DNA of 64,000 nucleotides. Source: Nostoc sp. S4. Its GTDB lineage: Bacteria > Cyanobacteriota > Cyanobacteriia > Cyanobacteriales > Nostocaceae. Position 1 is the first letter of the stretch, and the number at the start of each line of letters is the position of its first letter. The translations under genes were made by a program, and so were the position numbers. The notes under the pieces are model-generated. The model was not told where the DNA came from. It saw nothing but the letters and a program-made list of their open reading frames with translations, and did not search any database. The stretch covers positions 1 through 64,000 of the forward strand of contig JAQYWR010000039.1 of the NCBI GenBank assembly GCA_029379225.1. Direction: 5' to 3'. Shown here piece after piece: positions 34,115 to 42,856 of the stretch.

Positions 34115-35020
34115 TTAAAATCCTAATTTTTCCAACACTGGCTTTGTGGAAACAACGTGGCGGTCTAAACCCAGTTCTTTTGGACTAACCCCAAGTGCCA
34201 AAGCAATCAACTGGGGTAAATGCAACACTGGTAAACCTAGCTTCTGTTCAATAACCTTTTCTACCTCTGGCTGACGCGAATCTAAATTTAAGTGGCACAG
34301 AGGACAAGGTGTAACCATACAGTCCGCACCAGAAGCCAAAGCATCCTGAATATGCATCCCCGCCATCTTGAAAGATTGGGTAGTGGCATAACTAGCAAGC
34401 GGCCAACCACAACATTGCGTCCGACCTCGGTAATAAATTGGTGTTGCATCTACTGCCCGAAACATATTTTCCATTGCTTCTGGTTGGAAAGGGTCGTCAT
34501 AGGGCATAGACTTTTGAGCGCGGAGGAGATAACAGCCATAAAAAGCCGCGCATTTTAATCCAGTTAACTTTCGAGTCACGCGTTTAGTAATTTCCTCTAA
34601 ACCGTAATCTGTTATCAAGGCGTAGAGGAGATGTTTAACCTCAGTACTGCCGCGATAAGGCGAACAGCCTTCTTTATGCAGCAAGCCATTGACTTGTTGA
34701 ATATAGCCAGGGTTGGTAGTTTGGCATTCCTTCAGGTGTTCGTTGACGTGAGCGATAACACCTTGGCAAGTGCTGCAATGGGTAAGTAAGGGCAGATTTA
34801 ACTCTTCTGCTAGAGCAATATTTCTAGCGTTAACCGTATCTTCCAGCAGTTGAGAATCTTCTTTAAACGTGCCGGAACCACAACAAGCAGCTTTTTTAAG
34901 TTCAACCAGTTGAATGCCCAGTGCTTGACTGAGGGCTTGAGTTGACTGGTAAAGTTCCCGACATGCTCCTTGGGCAACACAGCCAGGAAAGTAAGCGTAT
35001 TTTAGTGTCTGAGATAGCAT
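34115..35020 (-). CDS. HdrB-like heterodisulfide reductase subunit B family protein
   Basis: 301 residues with two complete CCG domains: C14, C46-C47, C82-xx-C85, and C163, C203-C204, C239-xx-C242. In methanogens these cysteines hold non-cubane 4Fe-4S clusters at the disulfide-reducing site. In a cyanobacterium the substrate cannot be CoM-S-S-CoB, so the physiological substrate is unknown; an electron-transfer or thiol/disulfide role is inference. No HdrA or HdrC is adjacent. Its tail runs into the 21-bp array region by about 12 bases. Confidence 0.9.
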   Translation of the reverse strand: MLSQTLKYAYFPGCVAQGACRELYQSTQALSQALGIQLVELKKAACCGSGTFKEDSQLLEDTVNARNIALAEELNLPLLTHCSTCQGVIAHVNEHLKECQTTNPGYIQQVNGLLHKEGCSPYRGSTEVKHLLYALITDYGLEEITKRVTRKLTGLKCAAFYGCYLLRAQKSMPYDDPFQPEAMENMFRAVDATPIYYRGRTQCCGWPLASYATTQSFKMAGMHIQDALASGADCMVTPCPLCHLNLDSRQPEVEKVIEQKLGLPVLHLPQLIALALGVSPKELGLDRHVVSTKPVLEKLGF

Positions 35021-35238
35021 ATAACTATAGTTTGAGTTAGAGCGATCGCTCTAAATAATTGGAAAAACGCATTTACATAGTGTCCGCTAGAGCGTACCAT
35101 ACCTTACTGTTCGACTGTCTAAAGAAAACTTAGCGATTCTTTTGAAAAAGGACAGGAGTTTTCCTAGAGAAAAACCCTTGGCAGTGTACGGGCGATCGCG
35201 CTTGACGATAAGATGTATATGCTCAAAAAAATGTCTCC

Positions 35239-35244
35239 TATAAT
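35239..35244 (+). promoter_or_regulatory. Candidate -10 element of acpP
   Basis: A consensus TATAAT lies 38 bp before the acpP start codon. TTGACG (35202-35207) is too far upstream to be its -35 partner, so this may be a promoter with a weak or absent -35. Confidence 0.4.
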
Positions 35245-35281
35245 GAGCAGATCCTAGCAATTAGTTGAGGACTTGATATCC

Positions 35282-35536
35282 ATGAGCCAAACTGAACTTT
35301 TTGACAAAGTTAAAAAAATTGTTGCCGAACAACTCAGCGTTGACGACCCTGCCACAATCAAACCAGAATCGACATTTATGGAAGATTTAGGTGCTGATTC
35401 CTTAGATACCGTTGAATTGGTAATGGCTTTGGAAGAAGAATTTGATATTGAAATTCCCGACGAAGCCGCCGAAGGAATTTTAACAGTTCAAGACGCAGTA
35501 AATTACATCAGCAACAAAGTTACCGCATCAGCTTAA
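35282..35536 (+). CDS. acpP: Acyl carrier protein
   Basis: 84 residues from ATG 35282 (MSQTELFDKVKKI); a TTG three codons earlier is less likely. Very acidic, with the phosphopantetheine attachment site GADSLDTVELVM (Ser40). It carries growing acyl chains in fatty-acid and lipid A synthesis. fabF follows in the same direction after about 280 bp, an arrangement seen in many bacteria. Confidence 0.97.
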   Translation: MSQTELFDKVKKIVAEQLSVDDPATIKPESTFMEDLGADSLDTVELVMALEEEFDIEIPDEAAEGILTVQDAVNYISNKVTASA

Positions 35537-35813
35537 TTATAAGTTGGGGATTGGGAACTCCAGGCCCTTTGAAGGGGATAAGGGGCAATGGGTATTGAGA
35601 AGATTTTTCTTATACACCTAGTCACCAGTACATAGTCGCTATTATGGAATTTTTTGCCCGTCTTGTGTTGAAAAGTTTGGATGTCTTCTCTACGAGATGC
35701 TAGGCGTAACTTACTTCCCCGTATAGGTACGCCAATGACAAGCCTTCTGGTAGGCGTCTGTACCGTCAGCCGATGCTTTGACTTTTCGCTTTTTCGCCAC
35801 CTTTAACTGAATC

Positions 35814-37064
35814 ATGACAGATATTACACGTAAACGCGTTGTTGTAACTGGTGTTGGCGCGATTACACCTATTGGTAACACAGCAACAGAATATTGGGAT
35901 GGATTATTGAGTGGACGCAATGGCATTGACTACATCACATTTTTTGATGCGTCTCGCCATGATTGCCGTATCGCTGGTGAAGTAAAAAACTTCGATCCGC
36001 ATGATTACTTGGAGCGCAAAGAGGCCAAGCGTATGGATCGATTTGCCCAATTTGGGGTTGCAGGAGCAAAACAAGCTATATCTGACGCGCAGTTAGTTAT
36101 CAATGACTTAAACGCGGAACAGGTGGGTGTCATGATCGGTTCGGGCGTTGGTGGCATCAAAGTATTAGAAGAGCAGCAGACTATCTACCTCAACCGCGGG
36201 CCCGATCGCTGTAGTCCATTCATGATACCGATGATGATTGCCAATATGGCAGCAGGATTAACAGCAATTCACACTGGTGCTAAAGGGCCAAATTCGTGCG
36301 CTGTCACAGCCTGCGCCGCTGGCTCGAACGCCATTGGAGATGCTTTTCGCTTAATTCAAGGGGGATATGCCCAAGCAATGATTTGCGGCGGTACAGAGGC
36401 GGCTGTCACACCATTGTCGATGGCTGGGTTTGCCGCCTGCAAAGCGCTTTCTTTTCGCAATGACGACCCAGCTCATGCTTGCCGTCCCTTTGACCGCGAT
36501 CGCGACGGATTTGTTTTGGGTGAAGGCTCAGGAATTTTAATTCTAGAAGAACTGCAACACGCCATCAATCGCGGCGCTCACATTTATGCTGAAATGATCG
36601 GCTATGGTATGACCTGTGATGCTTACCACATCACTTCCCCCGTACCTGGTGGACTAGGTGCAGCTAGAGCCATAGAACTAGCTCTCAAAGATGCCGGACT
36701 TACTCCCGAACAAATTAGCTACATCAATGCTCACGGCACCAGCACCCCAGCTAACGATTCAACTGAAACCTCAGCCATCAAAAAAGCTTTGGGAGAACAT
36801 GCCTATAAGGTAGCAATCAGCTCTACCAAATCGATGACAGGTCATCTATTAGGCGGTTCTGGAGGTATTGAAGCAGTCGCAACAGTACTGGCGATCGCTA
36901 ACGACCAAATTCCACCAACGATTAACCTCGAAAATCCCGATCCAGAGTGTGACTTAGACTACGTTCCTAACTCTAGTCGCGCTCGAAAAGTTGAAGTGGC
37001 ACTATCAAATTCTTTCGGGTTTGGCGGTCATAATGTCACACTAGCCTTTAAGAAATACCTCTAA
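35814..37064 (+). CDS. fabF: 3-oxoacyl-ACP synthase II
   Basis: 416 residues, normal for KAS II. The catalytic triad is present: Cys167 in AVTACAAGSNAIGDAF, His307 in INAHGTSTPANDS, and His344 in KSMTGHLLGGSGG. It elongates acyl-ACP with malonyl-ACP in the cytosol. Together with acpP upstream it forms the fatty-acid elongation pair. Confidence 0.97.
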   Translation: MTDITRKRVVVTGVGAITPIGNTATEYWDGLLSGRNGIDYITFFDASRHDCRIAGEVKNFDPHDYLERKEAKRMDRFAQFGVAGAKQAISDAQLVINDLNAEQVGVMIGSGVGGIKVLEEQQTIYLNRGPDRCSPFMIPMMIANMAAGLTAIHTGAKGPNSCAVTACAAGSNAIGDAFRLIQGGYAQAMICGGTEAAVTPLSMAGFAACKALSFRNDDPAHACRPFDRDRDGFVLGEGSGILILEELQHAINRGAHIYAEMIGYGMTCDAYHITSPVPGGLGAARAIELALKDAGLTPEQISYINAHGTSTPANDSTETSAIKKALGEHAYKVAISSTKSMTGHLLGGSGGIEAVATVLAIANDQIPPTINLENPDPECDLDYVPNSSRARKVEVALSNSFGFGGHNVTLAFKKYL

Positions 37065-37580
37065 AAAAGTCACAATTCAAAAGTCAGAATTTAGGAGTCA
37101 GGAGTTATTTATCTCCCTCATCTCCCGGTTGGTGAGTTTCGACTACGCTTAACTACCACGAAGTCGAACCACATCTCCCTCATCTTTTCGTGCCCTCTGC
37201 CTCCTGAAATGACATTGCCAAAAGTACCATAAATGTCATTCCGATATCAGCTAAGCGTTCAACATGACCCAATTATTAGCTTGATTTATCACCAGAAACT
37301 CCGGAGATCCCGCTTGTCCATCGACAATCGGGAATGGGATGATGAGGATACCGTGGGAAATTTTAATCAGTGTTCAGTTATCAATAAACAGTTACCACGC
37401 TGATATGGGAAATCCAAACCCAATCAATAAAACTGTTAACCCCTTCGGGGTTCGCCAGTCGCTCATGGGGGAGACCCCCAAGACCGCGCTGGCTCACTGT
37501 TAACTGTTAATTGTGAAAATAACCCCGACAAGAGTGAGAAGCTCAAAGAGTGCTAACCCGTCGTTAAAAACAATCATATT
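37065..37580. other. Intergenic region upstream of transketolase, 516 bp
   Basis: No gene. It holds CCCCTTCGGGG and CATGGGGGAGACCCCCAAG palindromes (37440-37480) and GTTAACTGTTAA-type repeats (37497-37512), both common interspersed forms in this genome. The tkt promoter must lie in the last 100-150 bp, but no clear boxes could be assigned. Confidence 0.55.
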
Positions 37581-39593
37581 ATGGCTGTTGCAACCCAATC
37601 CCTCGAAGAACTTTGTATTAACTCGATCCGCTTCTTGGCTGTTGATGCCGTAGAAAAGGCAAAATCGGGACACCCAGGGCTGCCGATGGGCGCGGCTCCG
37701 ATGGCTTTTGTACTATGGGATCGCTTTTTGCGGTTTAACCCCAAAAATCCGAAATGGTTTAATCGCGATCGCTTTATCTTGTCCGCCGGCCATGGCTCGA
37801 TGTTGCAGTATGCCTTGCTCTACCTATATGGTTACGACAGCGTATCCATTGAGGATATTAAGCAGTTCCGTCAGTGGGAATCCAAAACACCCGGACACCC
37901 CGAAAACTTTATGACTGCCGGTGTAGAAGTCACCACTGGCCCATTAGGTCAAGGAATTGCCAATGGAGTCGGTTTGGCAATAGCAGAGGCACACCTTGCC
38001 GCCAAATACAATAAACCAGATGCGAAGATTGTTGACCATTACACTTACGTAATTTTAGGTGATGGTTGCAACATGGAAGGAGTTTCCGGTGAAGCTTGTT
38101 CTTTCGCGGGTCACTTGGGATTAGGCAAACTCATTGCTCTCTATGACGATAATCACATTTCCATCGACGGTTCCACAGATGTGGCATTTACCGAAGATGT
38201 TTCCAAGCGCTTTGAAGCATACGGTTGGCATGTTCAACACGTCAAGGAGGGCAACACTGACCTAGAAGGAATCGCCGAAGCAATTGAAGCCGCTAAAGCA
38301 GTCACCGATAAGCCTTCTTTTATTAAAGTGACAACCACTATCGGTTTCGGTTCACCCAACAAAGCAAACACCGCTGGCGTTCACGGTGCTGCCTTGGGTG
38401 GAGACGAAGTGGCATTGACTCGTAAAAATTTGGGTTGGGAACACGAGCCTTTCGTAGTTCCCCAAGATATTCTTAACCACACGGGCAAAGCAGTAGAACG
38501 CGGCGCAAGCTACGAAGAAGACTGGAACAAGACATACAGCGACTACAAATCTAAGTATCCTCAAGAAGGGGCTGAGTTTGAACGTTATCTAAATGGTAAA
38601 CTCCCCGACGGTTGGGATAAAGTACTGCCTACTTACACCGCTGAAGATAAAGCGCAGCCTACCCGCAAGCACTCAGAAACCTGCCTTAACAAACTAGCAG
38701 CAGTTTTACCTGAGTTAATTGGTGGTTCGGCTGACTTAACCCACTCTAACCTTACCGAAATCAAGGGTCAGGGCGACTTTCAAAAAGGGCAATACCAAAA
38801 CCCCAACATTCACTTTGGCGTGCGGGAACATGGTATGGGCGCAATCTGTAATGGTATAGCACTGCATGATTCGGGATTAATTCCTTATGGTGCCACCTTT
38901 TTAATCTTCACAGATTACATGCGGGCTTCTATTCGCTTATCAGCCCTTTCCCAAGCCGGTGTGATTTGGGTGATGACTCACGACTCCATCGGACAAGGTG
39001 AAGACGGCCCAACCCACCAACCAATCGAAACTCTAGCTTCCCTGCGCGCTATCCCTAACCTCACAGTGATTCGCCCCGCAGACGGTAACGAAACTTCTGG
39101 CGCTTACAAAGTAGCAGTTGAGAGGGCAAAGCGAAACGCTCCTACCCTGTTAGCATTCACCCGTCAAAATGTCCCCAACTTGGCAGGCACATCGCTGGAA
39201 GATGTAGCTAAGGGTGGCTACACTGTCGTGGATTCTGATGGTACACCAGAACTAATTATAATTGGTACTGGTTCAGAATTGAGCCTCGCCGTTACCGCAG
39301 CTGAGAAACTTAAAGCTGAAGGCAAGAAAGTCCGTGTTGTTTCGCTACCTGCGTGGGATTTGTTTGAAGCACAGGATGCAGCTTATAAAGAGTCTGTTTT
39401 GCCGAAAGCTGTCACCAAGCGCTTGGCTGTAGAAGCTGCTGCTAGTTTCGGTTGGCATAAGTATATAGGTATGGAAGGCGATACTGTTACCATTGATCGC
39501 TTTGGTGCTTCAGCTCCTGGTGGTGTTTGTTTAGAGAAGTTTGGTTTTAGCGTTGATAATGTGTTAGCCAAGGCTAAGCAATTGTTGGGTTAA
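37581..39593 (+). CDS. tkt: Transketolase
   Basis: 670 residues. Thiamine diphosphate site GDGCNMEGVSGEACSFAGHL with the downstream YDDNHISIDG. The substrate-binding region is HGSMLQYALLYLYGY near the N-terminus, and the Pyr domain carries VREHGMGAICNGIALH. It moves two-carbon units in the Calvin cycle and the pentose-phosphate pathway. It is monocistronic with its own terminator. Confidence 0.97.
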   Translation: MAVATQSLEELCINSIRFLAVDAVEKAKSGHPGLPMGAAPMAFVLWDRFLRFNPKNPKWFNRDRFILSAGHGSMLQYALLYLYGYDSVSIEDIKQFRQWESKTPGHPENFMTAGVEVTTGPLGQGIANGVGLAIAEAHLAAKYNKPDAKIVDHYTYVILGDGCNMEGVSGEACSFAGHLGLGKLIALYDDNHISIDGSTDVAFTEDVSKRFEAYGWHVQHVKEGNTDLEGIAEAIEAAKAVTDKPSFIKVTTTIGFGSPNKANTAGVHGAALGGDEVALTRKNLGWEHEPFVVPQDILNHTGKAVERGASYEEDWNKTYSDYKSKYPQEGAEFERYLNGKLPDGWDKVLPTYTAEDKAQPTRKHSETCLNKLAAVLPELIGGSADLTHSNLTEIKGQGDFQKGQYQNPNIHFGVREHGMGAICNGIALHDSGLIPYGATFLIFTDYMRASIRLSALSQAGVIWVMTHDSIGQGEDGPTHQPIETLASLRAIPNLTVIRPADGNETSGAYKVAVERAKRNAPTLLAFTRQNVPNLAGTSLEDVAKGGYTVVDSDGTPELIIIGTGSELSLAVTAAEKLKAEGKKVRVVSLPAWDLFEAQDAAYKESVLPKAVTKRLAVEAAASFGWHKYIGMEGDTVTIDRFGASAPGGVCLEKFGFSVDNVLAKAKQLLG

Positions 39594-39623
39594 TAGCAAC
39601 AAAATATTCTCAAAATTTTGTGG

Positions 39624-39655
39624 GGTGGGCAGCAAAGCCCACCTTTTTATTTTTT
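39624..39655 (+). terminator. Rho-independent terminator of tkt
   Basis: GGTGGGC (39624-39630), loop AGCAAA, GCCCACC (39637-39643), then TTTTTATTTTTT. It lies 30 bp after the stop codon. A textbook terminator. Confidence 0.92.
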
Positions 39656-39689
39656 CAAAGCAGAGAGTGATTAAGGAAGATTGCTTATC

Positions 39690-39819
39690 AATACGGTTCG
39701 GATAAGCATTGTCAACTCAGAATTACATTTGGGGAAAAGGTTACTGGGTTTGGGTTAAAGGTTTTTTCTTCTGCCTTTCCCTTTCCCCTTTCCCCTTTCC
39801 CCTTTAACCGAACCGTATT
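39690..39819. mobile_element. MITE-like insertion with flanking direct repeats
   Basis: Perfect 12-bp terminal inverted repeats AATACGGTTCGG (39690-39701) and CCGAACCGTATT (39808-39819) bound 130 bp of non-coding DNA with a CCCTTTCC-type pyrimidine run. The same GATTGCTTAT occurs just outside both ends (about 39680-39689 and 39821-39830), as a target-site duplication would. The interior codes for nothing, so it would need a transposase in trans. Confidence 0.65.
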
Positions 39820-40051
39820 GGATTGCTTATGATTAACAGGACGTGGGTTCCCCACACCCCACACCTACCCTCTTGGAATTTTGGTAAAGAAAAATTAACA
39901 GAGGATTGACTAGCAATAAACAAACAAATCAAACAAACTCGAAAAGCGATCGCCTTCAACTTTCCGAAATTCTTTTATGCTACACTGTAGCTAATATCAA
40001 ACCTCATTACAATTCCAACGAGATAGCATAAATGAAGTAGTAGCAAACACC

Positions 40052-40097
40052 TGTTGCGCCAAAGCAACAAATGTCAACGAAGAATAAATGCAACTAG
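40052..40097 (+). promoter_or_regulatory. Possible attenuator leader upstream of the ABC-F gene
   Basis: A hairpin TGTTGC-gccaaa-GCAACA (40052-40069) is followed directly by an 8-codon frame ATG-TCA-ACG-AAG-AAT-AAA-TGC-AAC-TAG (40071-40097), about 50 bp before the ABC-F start. Short leader frames with hairpins control several ARE-type ABC-F resistance genes. Only the layout is seen; no regulation is shown. Confidence 0.3.
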
Positions 40098-40147
40098 TTT
40101 GACAGAGTACACGCGAGTGTAAGTTTGCTAATTGAGGTTTGAAAAGA

Positions 40148-41764
40148 ATGCAGAAAAAATCAATATTATTAGCTGAGAATTTAGCTTATGAACTCAGCTT
40201 AGAAAGAACTTTGTTTCAAAAAGTTCAGGTAAGTATTGAGGTGAGTGATTCCATCGCTTTAGTCGGTAACAACGGTGTAGGAAAATCAACTTTACTAAAA
40301 ATACTTGCAGGTCAAATCATACCTAGTGCAGGTTCAGTTTGGCATCATGGTATTGTTTATTATTTACCCCAAATCAGTACTATTAGGCAAGAAATTGTAT
40401 CAGATACAATATTGAATTTTTTGATTTCTACCTCTGATGAATGGTGGCAAATTGAAGAAATTTTGCAAACACAATTCAATACAAATCTTGACCTTTACCT
40501 ACCAATTGTAAATTTAAGTGGTGGAGAACTGACAAAACTATTTTTAGCAATTGGTTTGGCTCAAGAACCAAACTTGTTGTTGTTGGATGAGCCAACTAAT
40601 CACATGGATTTACAAGCGTTAGAAAGCTTGAAAGAGTTTCTTAGGAATTTTAATGGTGCATATGTAATTGTCTCGCACAAACCTTTTTTCTTAAACCAGG
40701 TGACAGATATTACTTGGGAACTTACACCTATTGGTTTGAAAGTATATGGAGGCAATTTTTCTGATTATCGAGAACAGAAAGAAATCGAATTAGAAGCAGC
40801 ATTGCGAGCGCACGAAGTTGCTAGAAAAGAACTCAAACGCACTCAAGCTGCGGCTATGCACGAACAACAGCGTGCAGCCCAAGCTCAGCGCAATGGTCGT
40901 GCTAAGTTTATCAATGGTAGCATTGATAGAATGGCAGCCGGACTAATTAAAACTAAAGCCGAAACATCTGCCGGAAATGCGAAAAAGAAACATCAAGCAG
41001 CATTAGTTCAAGCTAATCAAAAAGTTGCAGATACGAAGGTGAAAACAACGAAAGTAACTAGTATCCAACTAGAAGAAAAAACTCAAAAACGCAAAAATCT
41101 AATTAATATTCAAGGTGCAAATCTGACGATATCAGAACGGGTACTTTTACACAACATTCAGTTGCATGTTTCTTCTGGCGATCGCATTGCCGTTGTCGGT
41201 GCTAATGGTTCGGGTAAATCGAGTTTGGTAAAGGCAATTTTGGGAATGGAAAACCAAACAGCAGTTTTCGTATCAGGTGAGGTTTTGCTTGCACCAGCGA
41301 TGAAAGCTATATATCTCGATCAAACATATCAATTGGTAAATCAACGATACACAATTCTGGAAAATATGCAAGCAGCTAATCCAAATCTCTGCTATCAGCT
41401 TTTGCGCCAACAACTAGGACATTTTCTATTTAAAGATGATGAGGTTAATAAAAGCGCATCTGTACTCAGTGGTGGTGAGTTAGCAAGATTAGCGATCGCG
41501 ATGATTAGTATCTCTGAAATTGACCTGCTAATCCTTGATGAACCAACTAATAACTTAGATATTCAAACCGTCGAACAAATAGTAGTAGGTATCAATGATT
41601 ATCAAGGAGCTATTTGGGTCATCTCCCACGATCTAGATTTTCTCAGCCGGATTAATATTACTCAGAGTTTCAAACTCAAAGACCAAGCCTTACAAATAAC
41701 AACTTATTTACCCAGTACACCGCAAGAGTATTATCAAGAATTACTAGTATCTAATCATGAGTGA
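40148..41764 (+). CDS. ABC-F family ATPase (ARE-type, ribosome-protection-like)
   Basis: 538 residues from ATG 40148 (a TTG at 40139 is possible). There are two ATP-binding cassettes and no membrane domain: GNNGVGKSTLL, LSGGELTKLFL, LLLLDEPTNHMDL, and GANGSGKSSLV, LSGGELARLAI, LLILDEPTNNLDI. Between them is a long basic helical linker (KELKRTQAAAMHEQQRAAQA), the part that reaches into the ribosome in antibiotic-resistance ABC-F proteins. A role in protecting or rescuing ribosomes is inferred by similarity to Msr/Vga-type proteins; no antibiotic specificity can be read. Confidence 0.85.
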   Translation: MQKKSILLAENLAYELSLERTLFQKVQVSIEVSDSIALVGNNGVGKSTLLKILAGQIIPSAGSVWHHGIVYYLPQISTIRQEIVSDTILNFLISTSDEWWQIEEILQTQFNTNLDLYLPIVNLSGGELTKLFLAIGLAQEPNLLLLDEPTNHMDLQALESLKEFLRNFNGAYVIVSHKPFFLNQVTDITWELTPIGLKVYGGNFSDYREQKEIELEAALRAHEVARKELKRTQAAAMHEQQRAAQAQRNGRAKFINGSIDRMAAGLIKTKAETSAGNAKKKHQAALVQANQKVADTKVKTTKVTSIQLEEKTQKRKNLINIQGANLTISERVLLHNIQLHVSSGDRIAVVGANGSGKSSLVKAILGMENQTAVFVSGEVLLAPAMKAIYLDQTYQLVNQRYTILENMQAANPNLCYQLLRQQLGHFLFKDDEVNKSASVLSGGELARLAIAMISISEIDLLILDEPTNNLDIQTVEQIVVGINDYQGAIWVISHDLDFLSRINITQSFKLKDQALQITTYLPSTPQEYYQELLVSNHE

Positions 41765-41776
41765 TAAATAGCTCAA

Positions 41777-41934
41777 CTTAATTAAACGTTAAATGTGATT
41801 ACGAGTTCAACAAAGTTAAGCGTACCACTTCCCTGCGGGACGCTACGCGAACGTGGAAGCAAGCTACGCAAAGCGTCTCGTAGAGAAGTAATCGCAAAGA
41901 TTCTATCTTACGTTTTTCAATGTTGACCTACTTA
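41777..41934. repeat. 158-bp interspersed repeat, copy A
   Basis: Near-identical to the sequence at 48887-49044. It contains GCGTACCACTTCCCTGCGGG, ACGCTACGCGAACG and GCGTCTCGTAGAGAAGTAAT. Its ends (TTAATTAAACGTT and AACGTTGACC-TACTTA-like) are weakly inverted. It is non-coding and sits in the 41765-42267 gene-free interval, whose remainder is AT-rich and shows nothing else. Confidence 0.8.
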
Positions 41935-42267
41935 TGTATGATATTAAGTAAGTCATACCTAAATAAATTAGTGTAATAAAACCAAACTGTGTAAAGAAAA
42001 GTAAATAAGGCTCAAACCCTTTCTCTCCCTGCTCCCAGCGAGAACTGCCTTATTCCACCAATAATTATTTATGCCGACCTACTTAGTACCTGCACTCAAG
42101 CTTTAGCTTAAGTAAATTTTATATACTTAGTATTAAGTAAAACTTAAAACATGAGTTGTCCTGTACCTTACCAATCATCTGCAACATAAATATCAAGCTC
42201 CATAACAGAAGCCGTAAAGCATACAGGCAAGTTATAATTCTTTTGCGGATGAACGTAACAAAAATTT

Positions 42268-42594
42268 ATGAGTAACCCCCTTGTGCAAGCCTTTTTTGTA
42301 GGCAGAGCTGTAGCTGAAGTAGTTAACGAGCGTTTAGAGGTCGCTTTGACCGATGCTTTGAGCGAGCTGGGCAAATTTGATGCTGAAGCTAGAGACCAGT
42401 TACGCCAGTTTACAGAAGAAGTCATAGAGCGGGCAAATCGAGCCGCAGAAGCTGCTAATGCTAGTGAAGCTAGCACAAGTACTAGACAACCAGGTTCACA
42501 GCCAATAGATTTGCAAGCAGAAATTGATGAATTGCGAGCAGAAATTGCCTTATTGCGAACAGAATTGCAACATTATCGCAGAACTTCTGCATAA
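42268..42594 (+). CDS. Conserved cyanobacterial small protein, probably DUF6825-like
   Basis: 108 residues. The N-terminal helix has VQAFFVGRAVAEVVNERLEV, the middle is acidic, and the C-terminal half is a coiled coil (DLQAEIDELRAEIALLRTEL) after a Ser/Gln-rich linker. Related proteins occur across cyanobacteria and in plastid-bearing plants, without a known function; the DUF number is from memory and tentative. No signal peptide. It stands alone, with repeats on both sides. Confidence 0.78.
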   Translation: MSNPLVQAFFVGRAVAEVVNERLEVALTDALSELGKFDAEARDQLRQFTEEVIERANRAAEAANASEASTSTRQPGSQPIDLQAEIDELRAEIALLRTELQHYRRTSA

Positions 42595-42856
42595 ATTTGG
42601 TCATTGGTCATTGGTCATTAGTCATTAGTTTTATGCAAAGGACAAAGTGCAAAGTCACGACTCGGAGGTTTCCGACGCTCGCGGACACGGCTTATGCGCT
42701 ATCCGTAGACGCCCGGAGGGCGGCTTGCTGGAGGCATCAAAACTTTGTAATAGAGGACAACTGACAAAGGACAAAGGACAACTGACAAAACACAAAAGAC
42801 AAATGACAGTTTGAGTGTATTTTCTTGGAGATAATTCGGTTACAAACCAACGGTAC

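Noticed and set aside
37440..37512. Possible tRNA or riboswitch suggested by GGGGTTCGCCAGTCGC and nearby palindromes
   Set aside because: No acceptor stem, anticodon arm or CCA-end arrangement could be formed; it fits the interspersed repeat class instead.
40052..40097. Proven translational attenuator of the ABC-F gene
   Set aside because: Listed only as a low-confidence regulatory feature, because the leader lacks a clear ribosome binding site and no alternative pairing with the gene start was found.
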